From Bacteroidaceae bacterium (GTDB lineage Bacteria; Bacteroidota; Bacteroidia; Bacteroidales; Barnesiellaceae_A), in NCBI GenBank assembly GCA_017555825.1, contig JAFZFQ010000021.1, positions 1 to 64,000 on the forward strand: DNA of 64,000 nucleotides, written 5' to 3'. The translations under genes and the position numbers were made by a program. The notes beneath the pieces are model-generated. The model had not been told where the DNA came from and searched no databases. It saw nothing but the letters and a program-made list of their open reading frames with translations. Below are positions 52,721 to 61,421 of this stretch, piece by piece (positions within the stretch are counted from its first letter, which is position 1; each line of letters begins with the position of its first letter).

Positions 52721-54763
52721 TTAATATACCGCTACACGTGTAGCATAACAACCTTGTTCGCACACAATCTGCACTACATATATACCGGGACGTTGTATGC
52801 GCAAAGTCTCGCGAGTGGCATGAATAGTGCGAGTATCGCACAAGCGACCATCGAGCGAGTAGCAGTAGACTTGTGCATTGGCAGGGGCATCATCGATATA
52901 TATATCACTACTGTAGGAATATACATACATACCTTGAGGCACTTGGGTCAAGACTGCATTTAAGTTTGAGGCAACCGATACAAAGACTGTGTTTGACTCC
53001 TCCAATTTTGTAGTACCATTGTAGGCCGTAACATTGTAGTAGTAGTCATAATCACTATCGAGGCCTTGTACCAAATAGTTCAACACATTGCCTACACGAC
53101 GAGGATAGCCATCGACCATTACTTGCTCTGCCCCACCGGTGGCAAGGGTTGCCGATTGAAGATATACGCGGTGAGACTTGCTTGCCTTGAACGATATGGT
53201 AGACAATGAAGTTGCAGCGTCAAGTGCAAGTTCTTCAGTCACCTCGCCGTCGGCACAGTCTATTTGAGCTACTTTCTTGCCATCGACAAGAATATATAAT
53301 ACCGAGTTGTCGGATGTTTTGTAGGGCTTGCACTTTACAGTAAGAATCGATGCCGAAGATAAATCGATAGCAGGTGTTATAACAATACCATCATTATTTC
53401 CCGAGGCCAATCGCACAGCACCGCTCTCCTTGGCAGTATAGCCTGTTGTAGACCAACCCGACGGCACTCCATCAGCAAAATCGACATCAAAAAGAGTTTG
53501 CATCTGACCCGAACCGCCTTCGAAATACCACACTGCCAACTCATACTCGGTAGCATGCGTGTGACGCGACCAATTGGCCTGAAAATAATCGCTACCTATA
53601 TTAGAGGCATTTACAGCCGCAAAACTCTCGGTAGCATAGCCCGACAAGGCCACCGAAACCGACTTAGAGATACCTCCACCGGCAATTGTAAGGGTAGCCG
53701 TGTGCGAGCCACTCTTATCGGGAGTGTAGGTTATCACAACATTCTTGCCATTGTTGGCATCGTTGGCATTAATTGTTGCTGTATTAACCTGGAAGCAGGT
53801 CGAACCTGTAATAGAGAGTGTAAGCGCCTCGGTTATGTTGCGACCTTTGATGCTGATAGTCTTGCTTGTGTAAGCCTGACTGTCGGCACCCATCGAAACA
53901 ACACTCATATCAATAGCCTCGCCGGCAACAGGCGACTCCAACACAGGTGTTTGAGGTGCATCACCGGGATTAAAAGCTGTAGTTGTACTGCTACCAAAGA
54001 TAAGTTCTACCAACTCGGGATAATCGACAAACGGATTTCTATTGCCTTGTCGCGAAGCATATACCGCATCGTTGCGCTCTATCTCTTTTTCGCTCACGGG
54101 GTCGAGTTCGTGCCAACGGAGCATCATTACGCGCACCCACTCGTCGAGATAGGGAAATGTGCCACTAAAGCCATCACCACTCCAACTGCCGCACTCAGAA
54201 TAATAGCGTGTTGCGGCATAAAAATAGATGCGCGCAAAGTCACCTTTATATTCATCATTGGGTTCAAACACTGTGCCCGAATATCCCGATGTCTTGCATG
54301 TACCCAATTTTGAGAAACTATTGTCCGATACATAGCTCGACGATCCTACCTCACCAAAGGGGTAGTTGCTGCGACGATTGTTGACGTAACCATCGGTAGG
54401 CACAACAATGTGCGCATCGGAGTACTTCGAACCACCACGCCAACTCTTAGGGATAGAGTGCTCGCGGTTGTAGCAGTCGCCCTCTCCACTATAGTTACCA
54501 CATTGGTCGCTACCAAATTTGAACTTAGAGGTATTGGAATACATATCCCACACCGTTCCATCGGGTCTACGGTCGGTAGTCTCGTATATATTCCACAGAT
54601 TGTCATATCCGGGATCACTGTGTTTTATTATTTTCGACAAAGTTGTTTGCAAAGTCTTACCACTTTTACCTACCGCTTCGTCATAATAACCTTGAGGAAT
54701 CTCTGCGACACCATTAAGCGCAATAACCAACACGCATAACACCGATAATAGTTTCTCTTTCAT
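52721..54763 (-). CDS. Secreted endonuclease I with T9SS-type tail
   Basis: A 680-residue paralog of the preceding gene: signal peptide (MKEKLLSVLCVLVIALNGVA), endonuclease I domain (about 24-255; REHSIPKSWRGGSKYS, HIVVPTDGYVNNRRSNYPFG, DFARIYFYAATRYYS), an immunoglobulin-like domain (about 270-380), an adhesin-like jelly roll (about 410-560) and a C-terminal sorting-type tail (VYCYSLDGRLCDT to YATRVAVY). It keeps the His and Asn of the non-specific nuclease site. The two endonucleases share the RNDAVY/RNEAVY motif but diverge after the catalytic domain. A -7 element lies at 54793-54800. Confidence 0.86.
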   Translation of the reverse strand: MKEKLLSVLCVLVIALNGVAEIPQGYYDEAVGKSGKTLQTTLSKIIKHSDPGYDNLWNIYETTDRRPDGTVWDMYSNTSKFKFGSDQCGNYSGEGDCYNREHSIPKSWRGGSKYSDAHIVVPTDGYVNNRRSNYPFGEVGSSSYVSDNSFSKLGTCKTSGYSGTVFEPNDEYKGDFARIYFYAATRYYSECGSWSGDGFSGTFPYLDEWVRVMMLRWHELDPVSEKEIERNDAVYASRQGNRNPFVDYPELVELIFGSSTTTAFNPGDAPQTPVLESPVAGEAIDMSVVSMGADSQAYTSKTISIKGRNITEALTLSITGSTCFQVNTATINANDANNGKNVVITYTPDKSGSHTATLTIAGGGISKSVSVALSGYATESFAAVNASNIGSDYFQANWSRHTHATEYELAVWYFEGGSGQMQTLFDVDFADGVPSGWSTTGYTAKESGAVRLASGNNDGIVITPAIDLSSASILTVKCKPYKTSDNSVLYILVDGKKVAQIDCADGEVTEELALDAATSLSTISFKASKSHRVYLQSATLATGGAEQVMVDGYPRRVGNVLNYLVQGLDSDYDYYYNVTAYNGTTKLEESNTVFVSVASNLNAVLTQVPQGMYVYSYSSDIYIDDAPANAQVYCYSLDGRLCDTRTIHATRETLRIQRPGIYVVQIVCEQGCYATRVAVY

Positions 54764-54792
54764 CTTTGATACATCTTTTATATTATAGCTTA

Positions 54793-54800
54793 CAAAGATA
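54793..54800 (-). promoter_or_regulatory. -7 element of the endonuclease gene pair
   Basis: TATCTTTG on the minus strand, 30 bases before the ATG at 54763. The nearest upstream TTTG gives a spacer of about 25 bases, too long for the usual -33. Confidence 0.5.
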
Positions 54801-54846
54801 CAACCTTATCTTGAAGAGATAGGTCCAAAGCAATAGAAATTTATCT

Positions 54847-56019
54847 CTATTTTTTACTCTCATATCGCATGGTGATGTAGGCAGTTGCCGCATAGATGAG
54901 AGTGAGTATCCACAAGCACACATAGGCATGAGAGGCTTGTGCAAGAGTGGCTCCCATGGTATTCATTTGCACAAAGCATTCTATACCCCATGTCGAAGGT
55001 ATCATATAACTCAAGTACCGCCACACCTCAGGCATGGCATATCGAGGCCACGCTATACCCGACAAGAAAATAAATACGACCGATGTAAAGACAAATAGCA
55101 AGTAGACATACTCACGTTCTCGCACCCACACCGACAGGGTTGTGGCCATGAAAATCGAAGACAAAGTCATGGGTAAAGCCCACAAAAATATCTCTATCGC
55201 ACTACCCAACTGTTCATAACCAAATACCCACGGCACAAAATGAAACAGATAGACTATATTGAAAATATATATAGAGACATAGCACAATGTGCGCGCACAC
55301 AACTGCGCCCAAATACGATGTGGAGCATACCACCCTCTACCCTTTTCGTGCCACACTGCAGCAAGCATACCTATACCCAATATAAGGCTCTGCTGTAATA
55401 TCAACACCAACACAGCCGGTATGAGAAACGAAGCCACGCCCGAGGTGGGATTGAACATCACCACCGAAGCATAAGGAACGGGTTGCTGTGCTATATTCAT
55501 AATAGAATTCGACACCCCTATAGGCAATGCCTGTTGTCGCAATGTCACATCCATATCCAAGGTCACTTCGGTAAGTGCCATATAGAGCGACTTGTAATTG
55601 AGCAATAAGCTCATATCGGTATAAAACACAAGCGTAGCTTGCTCTCCACGCGCGATCGCATCGGTTATATCGGCCGATATTACAAGAATGGCGTAGCAGT
55701 CGCGCTGCATCATCAACAAGCGAGCCTCGTCGAGATTGGCACAATGGCTCACAATACGTGCTGCCGGGGTAGCATCAAAGTTACGCACAATCTCGCGGCT
55801 CAATACAGTACGACTCTCGTCGACTACAGCTACCGGCACATCCACTACTACCTCGGGGTTGTATATCAGAGCATAAAGTATTGGATAGGCAGTGGGGAGT
55901 AACAGAAAAAACACCAATACCTCGGCATCGCGAAATATCCTTGTATACTCGTCCCGCCAATAATACAACAGAGCTATCATCGCTCTATAAATCGACTTCA
56001 CCACACCCTTACCTGCCAT
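54847..56019 (-). CDS. ABC-2-type permease, second of the export operon
   Basis: A 390-residue membrane protein with an N-terminal helix (about 30-50), a large extracytoplasmic domain (about 55-185) and five C-terminal helices, the YhhJ/YbhS-type layout. The VPVAVVDESRTVLSREIVRNFDATPAARIV segment is typical of the family. I start it at the ATG 56019, giving an 11-base overlap with the preceding permease; the open frame extends to 56073 but has no family sequence. It forms a pair with the permease upstream. Confidence 0.83.
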   Translation of the reverse strand: MAGKGVVKSIYRAMIALLYYWRDEYTRIFRDAEVLVFFLLLPTAYPILYALIYNPEVVVDVPVAVVDESRTVLSREIVRNFDATPAARIVSHCANLDEARLLMMQRDCYAILVISADITDAIARGEQATLVFYTDMSLLLNYKSLYMALTEVTLDMDVTLRQQALPIGVSNSIMNIAQQPVPYASVVMFNPTSGVASFLIPAVLVLILQQSLILGIGMLAAVWHEKGRGWYAPHRIWAQLCARTLCYVSIYIFNIVYLFHFVPWVFGYEQLGSAIEIFLWALPMTLSSIFMATTLSVWVREREYVYLLFVFTSVVFIFLSGIAWPRYAMPEVWRYLSYMIPSTWGIECFVQMNTMGATLAQASHAYVCLWILTLIYAATAYITMRYESKK

Positions 56020-57169
56020 AACGCCACACCACACTATAGAGACGCGGTAGCAACAACAATGCCACCAGCACAAACAACAACAAGGCTATATATTCGCCCC
56101 GGCAATAATAGAGCGGATAGCCGTTGAGCGCATTATTGACATAGATAAGAAAATAATGACGCACAGGCAACAGATTGGTAAGCACCCTGAAGGGAACATA
56201 CATCTCGGGAACAGGAAACGAAAAGCCTCCCAACGAAAACGAAACAACTCCTATCACACTCACTACACTATATGCTATAGAGAGTATAGGCACTATCGAC
56301 AGCACAATGAGCACTATAGATTGCGTTGCCACCACCATCAACGCCATAGCACACACCATGCGCCACATGGGCGCGTGGTGTGGATATTGCATATAACCAT
56401 AAAGTAGCGACTGCAACAACACCCCCTCAATAATAAACACAAAGGCATAGACCAAGAGTTTCCCCACAAGAGCCACCGGCATAGAGCCACGCGCAGCGAG
56501 TAGCCATGCATCTGTGCGACGATGTTTTATTTCTCTTGCTATAGCATACATCGTTACCAAGAGCACCATCAACTGCAAGATGGTGGGCAGAAACGAATTG
56601 CTCAGATACACCGAATAGTTAAGCCAAGGATTGCCCAAGGGTTGCGAGTCTATGGCAAGCGGTTGCAAAAGCGACAAGATGCGTCGTTCTGGTAGGCCCA
56701 ACGACTGCAAGACCTCTTGCACAACACCGGCCGATACCAACATGGACTGCGTTGTATAACACTCATATAGCAACGAGCCGGGTATGAGATAGGCATCGTT
56801 GGTATAGAACGATATAGCGGGTTGCTTGGCGTCGGCAAGCATCGCAGCAAAGCGATGTGGAATGAGTATAAAACCATAAATATCATTGCGTTGCATTGCA
56901 TCGCGAGCTTCGCTGTAACTATTACATTGCATCACAACGTCGATAGCTTGTTGCGCTTGCAAGTTACGCACAAAACCTCGTGAGAGAGCACTATTATCCA
57001 AGTCTACAACCGCAGTAGGCACATGCTCGGGCAATCCGTTACTCAGCATTGTGAGAAAGAATAGCATGCCAAACAACGGCATACCTATCATACACAGCGG
57101 AAGTAGAGGTTGGGCAACAATACATCTCCACTCGCGTACTATCACTCGCCACACACCACTACACATCAT
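56009..57169 (-). CDS. ABC-2-type permease, first of the export operon
   Basis: A 386-residue paralog with the same layout: one N-terminal helix (about 22-42), a periplasmic loop (about 45-180, VPTAVVDLDNSALSRGFVRN) and five C-terminal helices. It overlaps the HlyD-type gene by 4 bases (ATGA) and the next permease by 11. The conserved motif VDLDNSALSRGFVRNL mirrors VVDESRTVLSREIVRN in the second copy. There is no ATPase gene in the operon, so energy coupling must come from elsewhere or the pair works with an unlinked ATPase. Confidence 0.83.
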   Translation of the reverse strand: MMCSGVWRVIVREWRCIVAQPLLPLCMIGMPLFGMLFFLTMLSNGLPEHVPTAVVDLDNSALSRGFVRNLQAQQAIDVVMQCNSYSEARDAMQRNDIYGFILIPHRFAAMLADAKQPAISFYTNDAYLIPGSLLYECYTTQSMLVSAGVVQEVLQSLGLPERRILSLLQPLAIDSQPLGNPWLNYSVYLSNSFLPTILQLMVLLVTMYAIAREIKHRRTDAWLLAARGSMPVALVGKLLVYAFVFIIEGVLLQSLLYGYMQYPHHAPMWRMVCAMALMVVATQSIVLIVLSIVPILSIAYSVVSVIGVVSFSLGGFSFPVPEMYVPFRVLTNLLPVRHYFLIYVNNALNGYPLYYCRGEYIALLLFVLVALLLLPRLYSVVWRYGR

Positions 57170-58161
57170 CTACTGCGAATTTTATCCTTCAGCAATACCG
57201 ACATACCGGGCAATAGCCCTACAACCTCGCTCAACGGTCGCAACCGCACATTGAAGGTCTTTGCATCATACTCTCCCATCGTACGCGTCGCATGCCACAC
57301 GGCATAGTTGCCCATATCTTTTATATAATAGACTTCGAGCAACACTGTTCTATTGCCCAACGCCGGTATAGTAGCTTCGTGTTGCGAGTGAAGCGCGAAA
57401 TGCTGTAGCAACTCCTCTCGCACATTGAGCGACACCCACATGCGGTCTATCATAAGAATATTCATAACAGGAGCACCCAAGCTCACCAGCTCGCCCTCCA
57501 TTGGAAAAATTTCGCTTACCACACCATCGCGAGGCGATGTAAGCACAGCATCTTCGAGCAAAGCCCCTACCTCGGCAACACCCCCTTCGGCCACCTGCAA
57601 CATTGCCTGTGAAGCACGTCGCTCCTCACGACGAGCACCTTGCAAAGTCATTGTATACTGCGAGCGAGCCACATTCTCGGCTGCTCGCGCCATCTCGTAT
57701 GCAGCCAATGCCTCATCATAACGTTGCGCCGACACAACACCTTTTTGATAGAGCGATTGCACACGAGTGTAACTCTTCTCGGCCACAACGAGTGCTGCTT
57801 GTGCCTGCAACAACACATCATGCGCAGCCTGTATTACCTCGCGTCGAGCACCGGCATCGACCAGGTCTGTCTCGGCCTGCGCAGCATCACGCATCGCGGC
57901 AGCCGAGGAGTGTTGTGCCTCGACCAACGATGAGTGTATACACACCAATGTATCGCCCGCCTCTACATAGTCGCCCTCGGCAACCAACAACCTACTCACC
58001 CTACCGGCCAATATGCCCGATATGCGTATCTGCTCGGCTTCAACTTCACCCTGCAACAACTCAGGTGCCGGACGCAAAAGCAATAAGCCTACCACAGCTA
58101 CCACAAGCACTATCGTCACAAGTGCAAGCAAGAGCGTCGATAAAAATGTTCTTCTTTTCAT
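57166..58161 (-). CDS. HlyD-family membrane-fusion (periplasmic adaptor) protein
   Basis: A 331-residue adaptor linking the inner-membrane permeases to the TolC-type outer channel. It has one N-terminal helix (about 6-28), a lipoyl-like domain split around a coiled coil (about 95-200; VEAGDTLVCIHSSL and VVSEIFPMEGELVSLGAP) and a beta-barrel domain (EVYYIKDMGNYAVWHATRT). I prefer the ATG at 58161; a TTG at 58179 would overlap the tolC stop by 4 bases and cannot be ruled out. It overlaps the first permease by 4 bases. Confidence 0.87.
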   Translation of the reverse strand: MKRRTFLSTLLLALVTIVLVVAVVGLLLLRPAPELLQGEVEAEQIRISGILAGRVSRLLVAEGDYVEAGDTLVCIHSSLVEAQHSSAAAMRDAAQAETDLVDAGARREVIQAAHDVLLQAQAALVVAEKSYTRVQSLYQKGVVSAQRYDEALAAYEMARAAENVARSQYTMTLQGARREERRASQAMLQVAEGGVAEVGALLEDAVLTSPRDGVVSEIFPMEGELVSLGAPVMNILMIDRMWVSLNVREELLQHFALHSQHEATIPALGNRTVLLEVYYIKDMGNYAVWHATRTMGEYDAKTFNVRLRPLSEVVGLLPGMSVLLKDKIRSR

Positions 58162-58175
58162 CTTCCACAACAATT

Positions 58176-59555
58176 TCAATAAAGAGGCAAACCCACAGCC
58201 CGGGCATACCCATCGTAGGCCACCGACACAGCAATGCGGGCATCTATCAATTCTGAATGAGCCTGTCGCCAGGCAGTCTGCGCAGCCATCAACTGTGTAT
58301 AGGTAAAGACACCCTCATCGAAGGCATACTCGGCATTGCGCAAGTTCAACTCGGCCTGCTCACTGTTTTTCATACACAATCGATACACATTGCCCGCTTC
58401 GTTATAGCGATATCGAGCCTCACTCACCTGCAGGGCTATACGTTCTTTTACATTTTCCATCTCTATATGTGCTATTGTTACCCCGGCACGAGCTGCCTTG
58501 TAACGATAGAAGTCGGCCCCCCAATGAAATATAGGTATCTGCAACACTACCCCCACACTAAACATGCCATCGAGCGTGGTTTTAAATCCATCATAAAAAT
58601 TGGGGAGTGCCATGCTGTACATTCCCACCAATGCCAACGAGGGCAACATCGACGAGAGTGCCAAATGCTGTTGAGCATGCGCCATACGCGACAATAAGCG
58701 CATGCTACGCAACTCTTCGCGACGCTCATACACGCCACTCAAGGCATAGGGTACGAGCATGGCCGGCTCGAATGGCATGGCCGACACGTCTTGTAGCTCC
58801 ATAACCGTATCGAGAGGCAACCCACAAAGCTGCGCCAACAGCATACGAGCCAACACCAATCCATTCTCGGCCTTGGTAAGCATCACATCGGCCTCGTTCT
58901 TAGCTACTGCTACAGCAAGTCCATCGCTCGACGTGGCAACCCCCGCACCTATCAGCGCCTCTGTATCATTGTACAACCTTTCGACAAGTGCCATATAGCT
59001 ACAAGCCAATTGCTGTTTATACTCCAGCGACACCACCATCCAATAAGCATCATCAACAACAGAGATTACCTCCGTTTCGGTTAAGTTTCTCTGCGATATG
59101 GCCAACTGCTCGACACACTCGGCCATATCGTTAAGTGCCAATATCTTACCACCCATAAACAGAGGCTGTACAACTGTCACTGCACCCAAGGCTACATTGT
59201 GAGTATCGAGTTGGAGAAAATCATCGGGAAGGAGCTGCGATACCCACGACGCCGACACTCCAAGCCCCGAAACAAAAGCACGCAAATTGTCGACATCGAC
59301 CAGGTGAATAGACTTTTGATTATAGAAATATGTTCCTGCAAAGTCTATTGCCGGGAGATATGCACCACGGGCTGCACGGCACAAATAGGAACTCTGTAGC
59401 ACCCTCACGTCGGCAATGCGCAGTGATTTGTTGTATCGCAAGGCCCACGCACGACACGAGTCAAGAGAAACAGGCTGTGACAAGCCGTGCGTGTACCACA
59501 CAAATAGGCTCGACAACATAACAAGCAACAACATAAGAGCTCGACGTTTACTCAT
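58176..59555 (-). CDS. TolC-family outer-membrane efflux protein
   Basis: A 459-residue trimeric outer-membrane channel protein. After a signal peptide (MSKRRALMLLLVMLSSLFVW, cleaved around GLSQP) come two repeated halves of long helices and short strands (about 25-235 and 250-459), with family motifs AARGAYLPAIDFAGTYFYNQ and ANMLPSLALVG-like SSMLPSLALVGMYS. The ATG at 59555 is chosen because the signal starts there. It opens the four-gene export operon. The following coiled-coil gene is separated by a terminator. Confidence 0.87.
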   Translation of the reverse strand: MSKRRALMLLLVMLSSLFVWYTHGLSQPVSLDSCRAWALRYNKSLRIADVRVLQSSYLCRAARGAYLPAIDFAGTYFYNQKSIHLVDVDNLRAFVSGLGVSASWVSQLLPDDFLQLDTHNVALGAVTVVQPLFMGGKILALNDMAECVEQLAISQRNLTETEVISVVDDAYWMVVSLEYKQQLACSYMALVERLYNDTEALIGAGVATSSDGLAVAVAKNEADVMLTKAENGLVLARMLLAQLCGLPLDTVMELQDVSAMPFEPAMLVPYALSGVYERREELRSMRLLSRMAHAQQHLALSSMLPSLALVGMYSMALPNFYDGFKTTLDGMFSVGVVLQIPIFHWGADFYRYKAARAGVTIAHIEMENVKERIALQVSEARYRYNEAGNVYRLCMKNSEQAELNLRNAEYAFDEGVFTYTQLMAAQTAWRQAHSELIDARIAVSVAYDGYARAVGLPLY

Positions 59556-59585
59556 ATTTTCTATAGGTATTAGAGGTATATGCAA

Positions 59586-59622
59586 AGAAAAAGCAGCCCT
59601 CCCGACGGGGAGAACTGCTTTA
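59586..59622 (-). terminator. Terminator of the coiled-coil protein gene
   Basis: On the minus strand AAAGCAG (59621-59615) and CTGCTTT (59596-59590) flank an inner CTCCCC/GGGGAG-like stem, followed by TTCTTT. It separates the coiled-coil gene from the tolC operon. Confidence 0.8.
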
Positions 59623-59672
59623 TAAACATTCGAGCCTACAGAGTGGCTTTATCTTTAACTTCTTTTACAAGA

Positions 59673-60566
59673 TTACTTCTTCAATGAGAAAGTACCATCG
59701 CCAATTTTATAGTTGTCGGCAAAAATATCTATCTCATAAGTACCGGGATAGAGGTACTCATCTACATCCCAATACATTGTTACCTCGCTTATCTCTTCGC
59801 CGGAAAACTCTATCATCTTGGCACAAGAATAGGGTATCTGGCTACCTTCAAAGGGGAAGAGATTATCATCGCTCTTTATCATAATATCGCCATCGGGCTT
59901 GCGCAAGCGAGCATATATCATCTTCTCGCCTGTAGAGGCTGTCACATTCTTGGCAATAGAAAAAGAAATCTCCAACTTGTCTATTTGCTTTATGGCCTTT
60001 GCCACTTTACCATTTGAGCGCAAGGGAGTTACTTGCACATTAACAGCATCGAGTTTCGATGCAATGGTAACCTTGGCAGTGAGCGAATCGCGCTCATTGA
60101 GCAACAACTCGGCTTTGGCCGAAATATCTTCATACTTCTTGCGCACCTTGCGGTTTTCGGCACGCAGATTCTTGTTCTCTTGGTTGAGCGAGTCTATTTG
60201 AGCCACATACACACGCATGATACCACGCAATGTTTCCAACTCCTTGCGCAACTCGGCAATGCGCTTGGCATTTGTAGCCTTCTCCGACTTCAACTCCTCA
60301 TAGAGGCGTTGTACTTTGATTTGTTCGGCCTCAAGACGCTCTATCAGAGAGTCATTTTTGAGCACCATCTTTTGACCCTCATACAGTGCATATTGCTCGG
60401 CGAGGTCGGCATATTCGTGCTCAAGTTCCATGCGCTCCTTCTCCACCTCAAGCTGTTCAATTTGTTTCGACTGCTTGGTGCTTTGCACAATAAAAGCTAT
60501 AAGGAGAGCTATCAATGCAACCGACAATCCGGCTACAATTCCCAATATCAGTTTGTTATTCTTCAT
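59673..60566 (-). CDS. Membrane-anchored coiled-coil protein of unknown function
   Basis: A 297-residue protein: one N-terminal helix (about 6-28), a long charged coiled coil (about 30-165, heptads such as IEQLEVEKERMELEHEYADL and EELKSEKATNAKRIAELRKE), then a compact beta-rich C-terminal domain (about 175-297; GEKMIYARLRKPDGDIMIKS, ISEVTMYWDVDEYLYPGTYE). The C-terminal domain contains no motif I recognise; it may bind a ligand or a partner outside the coiled coil. Topology puts coil and domain in the periplasm. It has a good promoter at 60610-60640. Confidence 0.72.
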   Translation of the reverse strand: MKNNKLILGIVAGLSVALIALLIAFIVQSTKQSKQIEQLEVEKERMELEHEYADLAEQYALYEGQKMVLKNDSLIERLEAEQIKVQRLYEELKSEKATNAKRIAELRKELETLRGIMRVYVAQIDSLNQENKNLRAENRKVRKKYEDISAKAELLLNERDSLTAKVTIASKLDAVNVQVTPLRSNGKVAKAIKQIDKLEISFSIAKNVTASTGEKMIYARLRKPDGDIMIKSDDNLFPFEGSQIPYSCAKMIEFSGEEISEVTMYWDVDEYLYPGTYEIDIFADNYKIGDGTFSLKK

Positions 60567-60609
60567 CTTCTCGGTATATATTATTTACTTTACAGAAACA
60601 TTTTGAGTG

Positions 60610-60640
60610 CAAAGTTAACGCTTTCACAGCAATCGAACAA
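60610..60640 (-). promoter_or_regulatory. Promoter of the coiled-coil gene
   Basis: On the minus strand TTG (60640-60638) and TAACTTTG (60617-60610) are 20 bases apart, 44 bases before the ATG. Confidence 0.6.
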
Positions 60641-60732
60641 CATTTGTTAGATTTTTTAAGTATAATATGTTAAACGTGACACTTGGCACCTATTACCACA
60701 TGTGTTGCACCATAAAAAATAGGCCAACTTAT

Positions 60733-60763
60733 TTTGTTCTCTATCCGTTTATGCGTATCTTTG
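60733..60763 (+). promoter_or_regulatory. Promoter of the PASTA-rluD genes
   Basis: TTTG at 60733-60736 and TATCTTTG at 60756-60763 have a 19-base spacer; the ATG of the PASTA gene is 23 bases downstream. This position also argues for the start at 60787 and against the upstream in-frame starts from 60667. Confidence 0.72.
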
Positions 60764-60786
60764 TAACTATAATATATTGGATAATT

Positions 60787-61398
60787 ATGGACAAAATTTT
60801 ACAGTTTTTGAAAAATCATCGCATCATCTCTACACTATTGGTGATGCTTGCCATATTGATAGTAATCTTTATCGCGCTCAACATGTGGCTCAGGTCATAC
60901 ACTCGCCACGACGACCTCACCCTCTTACCCTCGGTCAAGTATCTATCGGTTGAAGAGGCTGCAGAGATATTCGAGCGCCACAACCTCAAGTATGAAATTA
61001 TCGATTCAGTATTTAACGACCGTGCCACACCGGGCATGATTGTTGAGCAAGTGCCCGCAGCCGATACCAAGGTAAAAGAGGAGCGCACTATCTACCTCAC
61101 CATCAACGCCTACTCTCCCAAGTCGGCTAAGGTTCCCGCCATTATCAACACCTCTATACGACAAGCCGAAGCACAGCTCAAGAGCGTAGGCTTCAAGAAC
61201 ATCGATATACGACTTGAGCCATCACCCTACAAGGGTCTTGTATTGGACGTAAAGTGCAACGGCAAGTCACTCTCGGAAAACGAAAAACTGCCTACATCGA
61301 GTCGCATTACCCTCATCGTGGGACAAGGCGAGGATGAGGCTGCAAACGACTCTATTGCCGAGGTCGAGAGCGATGAGTTTATATTCATTACTGAGTAA
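60787..61398 (+). CDS. PASTA-domain membrane protein
   Basis: A 203-residue protein with one N-terminal helix (about 16-36) and two PASTA domains in the periplasm (about 46-108, with LTLLPSVKYLSVEEAAEIFE and GMIVEQVPAADTKVKEERTI; and about 115-180, with VPAIINTSIRQAEAQLKSVG and LPTSSRITLIVGQG). PASTA domains bind muropeptides or lipid II, usually as parts of Ser/Thr kinases or class B PBPs; here they stand alone with only a membrane anchor and an acidic tail. It is 23 bases before the pseudouridine synthase gene; this pairing is familiar in Bacteroidota. Confidence 0.83.
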   Translation: MDKILQFLKNHRIISTLLVMLAILIVIFIALNMWLRSYTRHDDLTLLPSVKYLSVEEAAEIFERHNLKYEIIDSVFNDRATPGMIVEQVPAADTKVKEERTIYLTINAYSPKSAKVPAIINTSIRQAEAQLKSVGFKNIDIRLEPSPYKGLVLDVKCNGKSLSENEKLPTSSRITLIVGQGEDEAANDSIAEVESDEFIFITE

Positions 61399-61421
61399 TA
61401 ACACCACAAGACAACTCCCTC

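Noticed and set aside
53498-54313. 271-residue plus-strand frame inside the endonuclease gene
   Set aside because: Antisense to a motif-complete endonuclease I; rich in Cys, His and Arg, no family resemblance.
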